Under the pieces are notes generated by a model. That model did no database searches. It saw nothing but the letters and a program-made list of their open reading frames with translations, and was not told where the DNA came from. 64,000 nucleotides of DNA from Pedobacter sp. (GTDB taxonomy: Bacteria > Bacteroidota > Bacteroidia > Sphingobacteriales > Sphingobacteriaceae). The stretch spans positions 26,873-90,872 of the forward strand of contig JANXVH010000110.1 in NCBI GenBank assembly GCA_025351765.1. Reading direction: 5' to 3'. The stretch's first letter is position 1. Each line of letters starts with the position of its first letter. Shown here piece by piece: positions 36,126 to 45,148 of this stretch. A program made the position numbers and the translations under genes.

Positions 36126-37205
36126 ATGAACAATACCGCATTAACAAATAAACATATTTCATTAGGGGCTAAAATGGTGCCATTTGCTGGGTACAATATG
36201 CCAGTACAGTACCAAGGTATAAATTCCGAGCACATAACGGTTAGAACCGGTGTGGGTGTGTTTGACGTGAGTCACATGGGCGAGTTCATTTTAAAAGGAG
36301 ATAATGCACTGGATCTGATTCAGCGGGTAACGAGTAACGACGCATCGAAACTTTATGACGGAAAAGTTCAGTACTCTTGTTTGCCGAATGAAGATGGTGG
36401 TATAGTAGATGATTTACTGGTTTATAAAATTGATGAAAAAACCTACATGTTGGTGGTAAATGCATCAAATATTGAAAAGGACTGGAACTGGATTCAAAAA
36501 TACAATGATAAGGGGGTAGAGATGCACAATATATCTGATCAGACTTCGCTACTCGCTATACAAGGGCCAAAAGCTGCTGAGGCATTACAAAGCCTTACAG
36601 AAGTAGATTTAGCATCAATGGAGTATTACACTTTTTTAAAAGGAACATTTGCAGGGGTAGAGAATGTTGTGATTTCTGCAACAGGCTATACAGGCGCAGG
36701 AGGTTTTGAGATTTATTTTGAAAATTCATACGCAGATAAAATATGGGATGCTATTTTTGAAGCAGGTGCTAGTCTGGGTATTAAACCAATCGGTTTAGGT
36801 GCGCGTGATACATTGCGTCTAGAAATGGGTTTTTGCCTTTATGGAAATGATATAGATGATGCGACTTCCCCAATTGAAGCAGGTCTTGGATGGGTCACTA
36901 AATTCACCAAGAAATTTACTAATTCTGATGCACTCCTTGCTCAAAAGGAAGCGGGTGTAAAACGTAAATTGATTGGATTTGAGATGATTGATAGAGGTAT
37001 TCCCCGTCATGATTACGAGATAGTTGATGCAGATGGTAGTGTAATTGGAAACGTTACCTCCGGAACACAAGCCCCTTCGTTGCAAAAAGCCATCGGAATG
37101 GGTTATGTAAATAAAGGTAAGGATATAGAAGGAACAGAAATTTACGTTAACATTCGTAACGCTAAGATCAAAGCAAAAGTAGTCAAATTCCCTTTTTATA
37201 AATAA
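36126..37205 (+). CDS. gcvT: Glycine cleavage system T protein (aminomethyltransferase)
   Basis: GcvT moves the aminomethyl carbon of glycine to tetrahydrofolate, releasing ammonia. The 359-aa protein has the typical start [30 protein letters not shown] (about residue 45), [12 protein letters not shown], and the folate-site region [18 protein letters not shown] followed by [12 protein letters not shown]. gcvH and gcvP are elsewhere. comB follows after 16 bases. Confidence 0.97.
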   Translation: MNNTALTNKHISLGAKMVPFAGYNMPVQYQGINSEHITVRTGVGVFDVSHMGEFILKGDNALDLIQRVTSNDASKLYDGKVQYSCLPNEDGGIVDDLLVYKIDEKTYMLVVNASNIEKDWNWIQKYNDKGVEMHNISDQTSLLAIQGPKAAEALQSLTEVDLASMEYYTFLKGTFAGVENVVISATGYTGAGGFEIYFENSYADKIWDAIFEAGASLGIKPIGLGARDTLRLEMGFCLYGNDIDDATSPIEAGLGWVTKFTKKFTNSDALLAQKEAGVKRKLIGFEMIDRGIPRHDYEIVDADGSVIGNVTSGTQAPSLQKAIGMGYVNKGKDIEGTEIYVNIRNAKIKAKVVKFPFYK

Positions 37206-37221
37206 TTTATCCGGGCACATA

Positions 37222-37932
37222 ATGGAAAAACGACTGGAGGTTTGTTTGACACCTGCTTTACTTGATCTATACGCAATTGAAGACAGTATTGTTGTAGTAA
37301 TAGATATCTTAAGAGCAACCTCTTCTATTGTTTATGGCATCAATAATGGCGCAAATGCAATTATCCCAGTTGCTCAGGTAGAAGACTGCTTAATGTACGC
37401 TGAACAGGGTTATCTTCTCGCTGCTGAGCGTAATGGGGAAGTGGTTGAGGGGTACGACTTCGGTAATTCACCGTTCTCATATACTAATGAGAAAGTAGGG
37501 GGTAAAACCGTAGTGCTTACAACTACCAATGGCACTAAGGCTATGCATCTTGCTAACTCCAGAGCTTATCAGGTGGTTTTAGGTTCTTTTTTAAATCTCG
37601 ATTCTTTATGCGATTGGTTAACGGCACAACACAAAAATGTGCTGCTACTTTGCGCGGGTTGGAAAGATAATTTTAATCTAGAAGATACCTTGTTCGCTGG
37701 AGCTGTTGTTTCAAAAATACGTAATGATTTTACGCATTTTGATGATTCCAGTGTTGCTGCTGAAGATATTTATCAGCTAGCGAAGGATGATTTGAGGGCT
37801 TATCTTCATAAATCATCACATAGTCACAGATTAGCAGCACTAAATATAGAAGAAGATGTTAAGTTTTGTTTGCAGTTAAATATCTGCAATGCAATTCCAG
37901 TATTGTTAGGTGAGCGACTTGTTGCTCTATAG
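37222..37932 (+). CDS. comB: 2-phosphosulfolactate phosphatase (ComB family)
   Basis: The 236-aa protein has the ComB sequence VVIDILRATSSIVYGINNGA, TTTNGTKAMHLA and LLCAGWKDNFNLEDTLFAGA with family acidic residues. In methanogens ComB dephosphorylates 2-phosphosulfolactate on the route to coenzyme M. Bacteroidota do not make that cofactor; a sulfolactate or sulfonolipid connection is possible but inferred. It ends 3 bases before the convergent patatin gene with no terminator between. Confidence 0.9.
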   Translation: MEKRLEVCLTPALLDLYAIEDSIVVVIDILRATSSIVYGINNGANAIIPVAQVEDCLMYAEQGYLLAAERNGEVVEGYDFGNSPFSYTNEKVGGKTVVLTTTNGTKAMHLANSRAYQVVLGSFLNLDSLCDWLTAQHKNVLLLCAGWKDNFNLEDTLFAGAVVSKIRNDFTHFDDSSVAAEDIYQLAKDDLRAYLHKSSHSHRLAALNIEEDVKFCLQLNICNAIPVLLGERLVAL

Positions 37933-37935
37933 CTA

Positions 37936-38724
37936 TTAGTTTAACCTCTTAGGTGGCTTTTTTATCAGCTCTTTAAGGCTTTCATTGGTCTTTATGGTCT
38001 TTAGTGTTTCCTCGTAAGCAAGCCAGTAAATTGTTTCAGCCTTTTTCATGTCGAAAGTATTGATCTCCCCCATTCCTTTTGGTTCAATTAACACGTTGCA
38101 TAGCATTGCTTTTTGCTCCATGTCTTTGTTAATAGACATGATGCTGGCACGCGTCATCAAAGAAGTGATATTGGTAATCTTGTCTACCGACTTCAGGTGG
38201 TTGCATGACGAGCCTATAATAAAATCGCAATCGGCCATTAGGGGCTCAACTGGAAAATTGTTCAGAATGCCCCCATCAACATACATTTGTTCGTTGATCA
38301 TAATGGGTTTGAAAATTCCTGGAATGCAACTGGATGCCTGAATGGTTCTTATGAGTGGGCCCCTATTAAAATAAACTAGTCTGCCTTCACTGAAATTGGT
38401 AGCAGCGATGGTAAGTGGGATCTTCAAGCTTTCAATTCGGTCTTCAGGAAAGTATTCTTTAAGCAAGTCAGAAGTGTGTTCAATGTTAATTAAGCCTAGT
38501 GAACCTACTGCTGGTCTGATAAACCTCAATAATCTTGTTTTGATGAAAATATTAAGCCCTTCTTCTGGATCAATTCCTGCAGCATAAAATGCACCAGCTA
38601 TAGCACCGGCACTTGTGCCGCTAATGTGACTGAATTTAATACCAGCATTAATAAATGCTTTTAAAACACCCAAGTGGGCAATACCCCTGATACCACCTCC
38701 AGATAAAACGATTCCTACTTTCAT
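37936..38724 (-). CDS. Patatin-like phospholipase
   Basis: The 262-aa protein has the full Ser-Asp dyad: the oxyanion loop SGGGIRGIAHLG, the nucleophile GTSAG (Ser near residue 40) and the Asp in YVDGGILNN. No signal peptide is present, so it acts from the cytoplasm, like RssA-type proteins. I chose the ATG of MKVGIVLSGGG; a GTG two codons earlier overlaps the gldB stop by one base, so coupling to gldB is likely. Confidence 0.92.
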   Translation of the reverse strand: MKVGIVLSGGGIRGIAHLGVLKAFINAGIKFSHISGTSAGAIAGAFYAAGIDPEEGLNIFIKTRLLRFIRPAVGSLGLINIEHTSDLLKEYFPEDRIESLKIPLTIAATNFSEGRLVYFNRGPLIRTIQASSCIPGIFKPIMINEQMYVDGGILNNFPVEPLMADCDFIIGSSCNHLKSVDKITNITSLMTRASIMSINKDMEQKAMLCNVLIEPKGMGEINTFDMKKAETIYWLAYEETLKTIKTNESLKELIKKPPKRLN

Positions 38725-38729
38725 AAACA

Positions 38730-39806
38730 CTATTTAGGTTTATATTTAGAAAGCGTCAGTATTTTCTGCGTATCCTTTTCTGCCATCAATTCTTGTAGCG
38801 TTACGCCTGTATTTTGCTGCATATACTTTCTAACAATTTGCCAGCCAATCCATACGCCAAGTTTAGGAGCAGATTCATTCTTATTACCAAGTCCGGGTGT
38901 AAAAGGCCCCTCGCTAAGATATACCTGAATTTTTTGATAGTCGGTTTCAAATAAAAGATTGTTTTCCAGAAAAAACCCCCATATATCTACCTGATATGTA
39001 TTGCACCATTCCAATTGCTTAGTTGTATAGCCAATTTTTATAGTATCCTTTACGTTATCGTTCAATACCTGATCCATAAAGTAGAGGATCTTTCCGTTGT
39101 GGATCATTTTAGAAATGAGTGTCCTATCCGAATCAGCCTCCTGAAAAAGCTCTTCTCTAGCGAATGTTTCAGTTACCCTCGGCACCACATATTCAGGAGA
39201 GAACCGGCGAGAAATATATAACGGGACGCTCTGAACTATACTTTTGTAAAACTTGCTGTTACGCCCTATAAACATGTCCAGCCCAATACCAATATAGTCT
39301 TCGCCAATTGGGGTCTGTACCGCAAAGCCCGATACAAAAGAGATAATTTGAGGTGTTTTGCTTTTAGGATAATAGAATTTGATGTATTTGAAAGTCTCAG
39401 ATAATGCTGCTTCCATATCAGCTGTTTTGTTAAAGGTGCCCTCGACCTCATTATTTAAATCGGTATAAGCCTGATCTTTGTACAGTGTTGATAGGATTTG
39501 GGTGCCGCTGTAATTGCCGTCTCCCACCATTCGATTCACATAGTCGCTATAAAAAGCACCGTATTTATCATTAAGGAAAGCATTGGTTTTTTCAAGATCT
39601 TTTCCTTTTCTTTCAAAGAGGTCTTTGTCAAATCTCTTTATCGAAATTTTGAGAGGAATGCTACTTACATCGGGTTTGGTTTGCTGTTTGCACGAGTTTA
39701 ATATGAGCAGGCCTACTGCAGTAACCATAACGAATGCATTAAACGGCTTAATAGCTTTTAATAGAAAAAATAGATAGCTTTGGCGGAATGTTAGCTGGTA
39801 CAACAT
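38730..39806 (-). CDS. gldB: Gliding motility lipoprotein GldB
   Basis: The roughly 358-aa lipoprotein has the lipobox LLILNSC after a hydrophobic stretch preceded by Lys residues (LLKAIKPFNAF). The body matches the GldB family: ISIKRFDKDLF, YGAFYSDYVNRM, GLDMFIGRNSKFY and LGVWIGWQIVRKYMQ. GldB is required for gliding in Flavobacterium and its homologues occur in non-gliding Bacteroidota. The start is uncertain: ATG 39806 keeps the positive n-region, while ATG 39728 gives a very short uncharged signal. Confidence 0.9.
   Translation of the reverse strand: MLYQLTFRQSYLFFLLKAIKPFNAFVMVTAVGLLILNSCKQQTKPDVSSIPLKISIKRFDKDLFERKGKDLEKTNAFLNDKYGAFYSDYVNRMVGDGNYSGTQILSTLYKDQAYTDLNNEVEGTFNKTADMEAALSETFKYIKFYYPKSKTPQIISFVSGFAVQTPIGEDYIGIGLDMFIGRNSKFYKSIVQSVPLYISRRFSPEYVVPRVTETFAREELFQEADSDRTLISKMIHNGKILYFMDQVLNDNVKDTIKIGYTTKQLEWCNTYQVDIWGFFLENNLLFETDYQKIQVYLSEGPFTPGLGNKNESAPKLGVWIGWQIVRKYMQQNTGVTLQELMAEKDTQKILTLSKYKPK
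39775..39782 (+). promoter_or_regulatory. Promoter core TAGCTTTG of the OMP barrel gene
   Basis: A TAnnTTTG match 41 bases before the ATG at 39824. It lies inside the 5' part of the divergent gldB frame. Confidence 0.5.
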
Positions 39807-39812
39807 TAAGAA

Positions 39813-39820
39813 CAAATATA
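39813..39820 (-). promoter_or_regulatory. Promoter core TATATTTG of gldB
   Basis: Read on the minus strand, this TAnnTTTG match lies 6 bases upstream of the ATG at 39806. The two divergent promoters cross, each lying beyond the start of the other. Confidence 0.45.
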
Positions 39821-39823
39821 ATT

Positions 39824-40492
39824 ATGAAAAGAACATTTATTGGTTTATTGCTTTTGTTTTTTGCAGAGGGTGTATTTGCACAAGATTCTTCTTCGTCATA
39901 TTATGGTTTTAGACTGGAATTAACAGCTCATCCAACCATTGGTTGGGTTAAACCGGAGATTGGTAAAAGTGATGGAGTAGCTTTAGGGTTCTCGTATGGG
40001 CTGATGGCCGATTTTAATTTTACACAAAATTACAGTTTTGCGACCGGCATTACTATAACTACCATAAACGGAAAAAGTAAAGAGGTACTTACTACGACGG
40101 GTAACGGCGGCACGCCCTCTCAAATGGAATACGGATTAAAGTACAAATTGCAATATGTAGAAATTCCGCTAGCTTTAAAGCTGAAAACAGTTAAAATTAA
40201 TAATACACGTTATTACGGACAGTTCGGTTTATCTAACGGTGTCAATATCGGTGCAAAGCAAGACACAGAGGTAGCTAGTAAAAGCATTTCGAAAGACGTA
40301 AAAATATCAGATGATATCAAATTTTATCGCGCTGGTTTAATTATAGGTGCTGGTGCAGAATTCGATGTGTCTGCAAACTCCAGCATTACTGCCGGACTTA
40401 CTTTTAACAATGGCTTCACAGACATTACCAGCGACAAAAGTACCACAGTTAAAAATCACTATATTGGGATAAACTTTGGTGTGTTTTTCTAG
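39824..40492 (+). CDS. Outer-membrane beta-barrel protein (OMP_b-brl_2/PorT-like)
   Basis: The 222-aa protein from MKRTFIGLLLLFFAEGVFAQ has a clear signal peptide and alternating amphipathic strands with aromatic girdle residues, ending in NHYIGINFGVFF with a C-terminal aromatic. This is the small barrel fold of the PorT-like family. It is not necessarily PorT, the T9SS component. An upstream in-frame start at 39788 would add 12 residues before the signal and is less likely. Confidence 0.8.
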   Translation: MKRTFIGLLLLFFAEGVFAQDSSSSYYGFRLELTAHPTIGWVKPEIGKSDGVALGFSYGLMADFNFTQNYSFATGITITTINGKSKEVLTTTGNGGTPSQMEYGLKYKLQYVEIPLALKLKTVKINNTRYYGQFGLSNGVNIGAKQDTEVASKSISKDVKISDDIKFYRAGLIIGAGAEFDVSANSSITAGLTFNNGFTDITSDKSTTVKNHYIGINFGVFF

Positions 40493-40511
40493 TTAGATTT
40501 AGCAGTATCAG

Positions 40512-42152
40512 ATGAAAATAGCCCTTGCACAGCTCAACTACCACATTGGAAATTTTGAAGCCAATACGAATAAGATTATTGATCATATTAAACTTGCGAA
40601 GAACCGTGGTGCAGACTTGGTGGTATTTGCTGAGCTTGCAGTATGTGGCTATCCGGCCCGTGATTTTCTGGAATTTGATGAATTTATAGAACTATGTCAA
40701 AGTTCGGCGCTGGAGATTGCTGAACATTGTATAGATATTGCCTGTATTATGGGACTCCCGATAAAAAATGCAAAGGTGGCAGGGAAGGATCTATATAATG
40801 CCGCTTACTTTATAGAAGATGGCGAGATCAAAGCCACCGTTAAAAAAGCACTATTGCCCACGTATGATGTTTTTGATGAATACCGTTATTTTGAGCCAGG
40901 TATACAATTTGATTGCATCGATTTTAAAGGCAAAAAGATAGCGTTGACCATTTGCGAGGATTTATGGAATATCAATGATAACCCACTTTATGTATCAAAT
41001 CCGATGGATCAACTAACTCTGCAACAGCCAGATTTGATGATCAATATAGCAGCTTCACCATTCTCCTATTCTCATGATGATGAGCGCATGGTTGTACTGT
41101 CTGATAATGCCAAGAAATATAACCTGCCATTGCTATATGTAAATCAGGTAGGTGCGCAAACTGAGATAGTTTTTGATGGTGGATCGCTTACATTTGATCG
41201 CGCAGGTAATTTGCTTAATGAGATGAAATACTTTGAGGAGGATATGCGCATCTATGAAGTGATGGACGGAGACATCCTTGGCCATACGCCAATTGATCAT
41301 AAACCATTATCTGATATAGAACAGATTTACGGAGCATTGATTTTGGGAATCAAGGATTATTTTGAGAAATCGGGTTTCACAAAAGCAGTACTTGGCCTTT
41401 CGGGTGGTATTGACTCTGCAATAGTTTGCGCTTTAGCCTGTAGGGCACTCGGTGCGGAAAATGTTATGGCAGTCTTAATGCCCTCAAAATATTCTTCAGA
41501 TCATTCTATTCAAGATGCATTGGATCTTGTGAAGAACTTTGGCTGCATGCATGAAATTATACCAATAAAAGAGGCTGCAGATACCTTTGACAGGGTTCTT
41601 GAGCAGGCATTTAAAGATCTTCCTCCTAATCTTGCAGAAGAAAATATTCAAGCCCGATGCCGCGGGCTGATCCTGATGGCAATGTCCAACAAGTTCGGCT
41701 ACATTTTATTAAATACTTCTAATAAAAGTGAATGCGCCGTTGGATACGGTACACTTTATGGCGATATGTGCGGCGCAATTGGAGTGATTGGAGATGTGTA
41801 TAAAACTCAGGTTTTTGAGCTGGCCAGATTTATCAATAAAGATGGCGTAATGATTCCTGAGAATTCTATTATTAAGCCTCCATCCGCTGAATTAAGACCT
41901 GATCAAAAAGATTCAGATTCCCTCCCAGAATACGATGTGCTTGATAAAATTCTTTTTCAATACATAGAACTTAAGCAAAGCTCCAAAGCAATAATTGCGC
42001 AGGGATTTGATGAAGCTTTGATAAAAAGAGTCGTAAAAATGGTTAATAACGCTGAATTCAAACGTTATCAAACTCCTCCCATACTTAGGGTTTCTTCTAA
42101 GGCATTTGGGATGGGAAGAAGAATGCCTATCGTAGGGAAGTACCTTTCTTAA
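40512..42152 (+). CDS. nadE: Glutamine-dependent NAD+ synthetase
   Basis: NadE converts nicotinate adenine dinucleotide to NAD+. The 546-aa protein fuses an N-terminal nitrilase-type glutaminase (catalytic Glu in FAELAVCGYP, Lys in KKALLPTYDVF, Cys in LTICEDLW) with the C-terminal synthetase (P-loop LGLSGGIDSAI near residue 295, NTSNKSECAVGYGTLYGDM). All catalytic residues are seen. Its 3' end overlaps the convergent lnt by 26 bases. Confidence 0.98.
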   Translation: MKIALAQLNYHIGNFEANTNKIIDHIKLAKNRGADLVVFAELAVCGYPARDFLEFDEFIELCQSSALEIAEHCIDIACIMGLPIKNAKVAGKDLYNAAYFIEDGEIKATVKKALLPTYDVFDEYRYFEPGIQFDCIDFKGKKIALTICEDLWNINDNPLYVSNPMDQLTLQQPDLMINIAASPFSYSHDDERMVVLSDNAKKYNLPLLYVNQVGAQTEIVFDGGSLTFDRAGNLLNEMKYFEEDMRIYEVMDGDILGHTPIDHKPLSDIEQIYGALILGIKDYFEKSGFTKAVLGLSGGIDSAIVCALACRALGAENVMAVLMPSKYSSDHSIQDALDLVKNFGCMHEIIPIKEAADTFDRVLEQAFKDLPPNLAEENIQARCRGLILMAMSNKFGYILLNTSNKSECAVGYGTLYGDMCGAIGVIGDVYKTQVFELARFINKDGVMIPENSIIKPPSAELRPDQKDSDSLPEYDVLDKILFQYIELKQSSKAIIAQGFDEALIKRVVKMVNNAEFKRYQTPPILRVSSKAFGMGRRMPIVGKYLS

Positions 42153-43758
42153 ACAAGTATTTGATTTTCTGAAAGGAAACAAATAAAGCTAGCAACGCAG
42201 CTATAACGTAAGAAATGACAGCGATGATGTCGCCATTATGTACGTAAAAGGTCAGCTCATCATTCATATTTATGGTGGCTTTTAGCGCAGTCCTTGTCCA
42301 CCATTTACTTTGCTGTATAATATCACCTTTTTGGTTAATAAAAGCAGATATGCCTGTGTTAGCCGACCTCACTATGTAACGGCGGGTCTCTATCGCTCGC
42401 AATTTTGCGTAAAGCAAATGCTGATCCTTACCTGATGTATTGCCCCACCAGGCATCGTTGGTAATTACTGCAATAAATTGGGCGTTATTTTTGACAGCAT
42501 CTGCGATCCAACTACCCCATAAAGACTCATAACAGATTACCGGAACAACGCCAATGCCACTGTAAGCATAAAATACGGCGGGTTTCTCTTGCCATCCCCA
42601 ACCCCCCATAGTTCCTCCGAAACCTTCAAAAATTGGCCCGAGTACGGAAAGCACATTTGGATACGGCATCTTTTCTACCCCAGGAACCAATTTGGACTTG
42701 TGGTAAAATTGTACGTTTGCCGAATTTTCTATCTGCATCGCCGCATTATAGTTGTCCAGAAAACCACCATTTGGATTCATTTTTGCTGATACTGTTTCTT
42801 TGTCGTTGTACAGCTTTACGCTCTCAATTCCGGTAATGATGGTGCCATTCTTATATTTATTTAAAAAGGATTGTGCAGTGATAAACTCTGCGCTGCTTCT
42901 GATACGGTCTTCAACTATTGCTTGTGGGATAGCAGTTTCCGGCCAGATGAAATACTCAGTGTTTGACTGACCAGCAGAATCAGAAAGCTTAGTAAGAATG
43001 GAAAGTTGATCCATACTGGGCATGCTTCCGAATTTTTCGTAAGGATTAATATTAGGCTGAACGGCCACTACGTTTACCGGGACTACTTTTTCGGTATATT
43101 GGAAATAGGTAATTAATGAAAAAGCCACAGGAATAATTATCCAGGCCAGCCATACAATTGCCGGCTTTAATGCGGAACCCGATTGCTTCCATCTCTGATA
43201 AGCTTCAAAAGCAAGAATGTTGCTAATCAGGATCCAGGCAGAACCACCGTAAACGCCGGTATATTCATACCATTGTGCCAATTGATGCATTCCTGAAAGG
43301 CCGTTACCCAATGTCATCCATGGAAATGACAAATCCCATGTTTGATGTAAGTATTCCATCGATATGTAGAATGCTACTAAGCCCGTGTATGCGATTGGTT
43401 TACTGGTAATACGGCTTAATCTATGGTACATCCAAAATGCAAATGTCATCAATAATGCCCCTAAACCATATGGAATAATTGACACCAAAGCAGACGTAAA
43501 AGGATCATTTATAGCGCTTATTGCATTATAAACCCAATAAATAGATGCGGTGTTCCATATCAAGAAGGTTAGTCCGGAAAATAAAAATATCCTTTTTCCT
43601 TTTTTTAATCGACTATCTGCCTGTATGGAAGATACTACGATCAATAAGGGAACCAAACCAATAAGTAATAGGGGTGTGGTAAAAGGAATGGGAGGCCAAG
43701 CCAACCACATAATAAAGGCACTGGATAAGGACAGTAAAAGCGGATGTTTAGCTTTCAT
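42127..43758 (-). CDS. lnt: Apolipoprotein N-acyltransferase
   Basis: Lnt adds the third acyl chain to lipoproteins after LspA. The 543-aa protein has six to seven N-terminal TM helices, then a periplasmic CN-hydrolase domain with the triad Glu (FIWPETAIP), Lys (HKSKLVPGVE) and Cys (VICYESLWG), and a C-terminal TM helix. This fits a cell with many lipoproteins; five or more are encoded in this window. Confidence 0.95.
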   Translation of the reverse strand: MKAKHPLLLSLSSAFIMWLAWPPIPFTTPLLLIGLVPLLIVVSSIQADSRLKKGKRIFLFSGLTFLIWNTASIYWVYNAISAINDPFTSALVSIIPYGLGALLMTFAFWMYHRLSRITSKPIAYTGLVAFYISMEYLHQTWDLSFPWMTLGNGLSGMHQLAQWYEYTGVYGGSAWILISNILAFEAYQRWKQSGSALKPAIVWLAWIIIPVAFSLITYFQYTEKVVPVNVVAVQPNINPYEKFGSMPSMDQLSILTKLSDSAGQSNTEYFIWPETAIPQAIVEDRIRSSAEFITAQSFLNKYKNGTIITGIESVKLYNDKETVSAKMNPNGGFLDNYNAAMQIENSANVQFYHKSKLVPGVEKMPYPNVLSVLGPIFEGFGGTMGGWGWQEKPAVFYAYSGIGVVPVICYESLWGSWIADAVKNNAQFIAVITNDAWWGNTSGKDQHLLYAKLRAIETRRYIVRSANTGISAFINQKGDIIQQSKWWTRTALKATINMNDELTFYVHNGDIIAVISYVIAALLALFVSFQKIKYLFKKGTSLR

Positions 43759-43774
43759 TTATGCTCGCTTATAA

Positions 43775-44416
43775 TTACAATGCATCGAGAATATTTGCTT
43801 TTTTAGCTTCATATTCTTCTTGAGTGATTAGCTGTTTATCATACAAAGTTTTCAATTTCCTAAGTTTTAAAGTTGTTTCATCTTCCGGTTCTTCCTGAGA
43901 AACAAATTCAGGAGCAGCAATAACTTCTGGCTCTTTTGCGAGTGCAGGCTCTTCAGCAACTGCGTTAACGGTTACCGGAGACGGACTGTAGCGCTTTTCT
44001 TCCAAATCACTTTGACGCAATTGCTCTTTAAAATTTTCCAATTGCTCGTAGGCAGCCTGATAAAGTTTTCTGGCCTGTACTTTAGGTATGTATTCCGTAA
44101 TGATATTCTCCCCGTGCTGAGGAACGCAAATAAATTTAGAACCAAAAAATTCCTCTTTAAAGGAGATTTCTTTAATGCTTTTCCAGGAGATATCTTTAAA
44201 ATTCATTGTGATTCCAAAATTACCCGGTTCACAATAGAAAATACGTTTGTTACTTACTGCAATACAATCTGGCAAAAGATTAACCGCTGGTTTCTTTTGC
44301 ACGGCCATATAAATAAGTTCCTCATCGCTGGTCAACATATCGTTCAACTTACTCAGTACCCTTTCAACTGCTTTAGGGTCTTGCTCATCGCTTAAAAATC
44401 TATCTATCAGTATCAT
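43775..44416 (-). CDS. PH-like plus SHOCT domain protein
   Basis: The 213-aa soluble protein has an N-terminal bacterial PH-like domain (about residues 35-125, LLPDCIAVSNKRIFYCEPG and WKSIKEISFKEEFFG), a Pro/Glu-rich linker and a C-terminal SHOCT helix pair (LRKLKTLYDKQLITQEEYEA). SHOCT modules mediate oligomerisation in many contexts. Function unknown. It overlaps the rsmI stop by 17 bases. Confidence 0.82.
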   Translation of the reverse strand: MILIDRFLSDEQDPKAVERVLSKLNDMLTSDEELIYMAVQKKPAVNLLPDCIAVSNKRIFYCEPGNFGITMNFKDISWKSIKEISFKEEFFGSKFICVPQHGENIITEYIPKVQARKLYQAAYEQLENFKEQLRQSDLEEKRYSPSPVTVNAVAEEPALAKEPEVIAAPEFVSQEEPEDETTLKLRKLKTLYDKQLITQEEYEAKKANILDAL

Positions 44417-45113
44417 TTTTTTGTTTTTGTTTTTTTGATTCGGCTCCTGCTATACAAATTACGAATTCTCCCTTTAATATATTGTTTTCGTAATGTGATT
44501 TAATTTCTAACAGCGTTCCCCTAACAGTTTCTTCATATAACTTGGTCAGCTCCCTACTTACTGACGCCTGGCGGTCTTCGCCAAGATATTGAGCAAATTC
44601 TTCTAATGTTTTCAATAAACGGTGCGGACTTTCATAAAGAACAATAGTTCTGTCTTCCTCTGCTAGCTTTTTGAATCTAGTTTGCCTTCCCTTTTTCACT
44701 GGAAGAAACCCTTCAAATACAAATGAATCAGACGGTAAACCTGAATTGACAAGTGCTGGAACGAATGCTGTTGCCCCGGGAAGGCACTCTACTTGGATGT
44801 CATTTTTTATAACTTCTCTAACCAGGAAAAAGCCAGGATCTGAAATAGCCGGCGTGCCTGCGTCAGATATCAAAGCAACATTTTTTCCTTCTTTTAAAAA
44901 CCTTACAATTTCAGAAGTTGCCTGATGTTCGTTGTGCTGGTGATGTGAATATGCTTTCTTGTCTATACCAAAATGCTTAAGCATTGGCGCACTTGTTCTT
45001 GTATCTTCAGCAAGAATAATATCAGCTTCTTTAAGAATCCTTATGGCACGAAAGGTCATGTCTTCGAGGTTTCCAATTGGGGTTGGAACAAGAAATAGTT
45101 TGCCTAATAACAC
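44400..45113 (-). CDS. rsmI: 16S rRNA (cytidine-1402-2'-O)-methyltransferase
   Basis: RsmI 2'-O-methylates C1402 in the ribosomal P site. The 237-aa protein has the tetrapyrrole-methylase-fold start LFLVPTPIGNLEDMTFRAI, LAEDTRTS, ISDAGTPAISDPGF and LPGATAFVPALVNSGLP. The longer frame to 45137 would begin at a TTG lying in the promoter-like string TATTTTG; GTG 45113 fits the family N-terminus, so I use it. Confidence 0.93.
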   Translation of the reverse strand: MLLGKLFLVPTPIGNLEDMTFRAIRILKEADIILAEDTRTSAPMLKHFGIDKKAYSHHQHNEHQATSEIVRFLKEGKNVALISDAGTPAISDPGFFLVREVIKNDIQVECLPGATAFVPALVNSGLPSDSFVFEGFLPVKKGRQTRFKKLAEEDRTIVLYESPHRLLKTLEEFAQYLGEDRQASVSRELTKLYEETVRGTLLEIKSHYENNILKGEFVICIAGAESKKQKQKNDTDR

Positions 45114-45123
45114 GTAACTCTTA

Positions 45124-45131
45124 TTATCTTT
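45124..45131 (+). promoter_or_regulatory. Promoter core TATCTTTG of serS
   Basis: An exact TAnnTTTG match 17 bases upstream of the serS ATG at 45149. It lies close to the rsmI promoter on the other strand, so the two divergent genes share about 35 bases. Confidence 0.6.
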
Positions 45132-45148
45132 GTTCAAAATATCAAATA

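Noticed and set aside
39788..39823. Longer start for the OMP barrel gene
   Set aside because: The added residues MLAGTTLRTNII precede a textbook signal peptide and lie next to the promoter core, so the ATG at 39824 is preferred.
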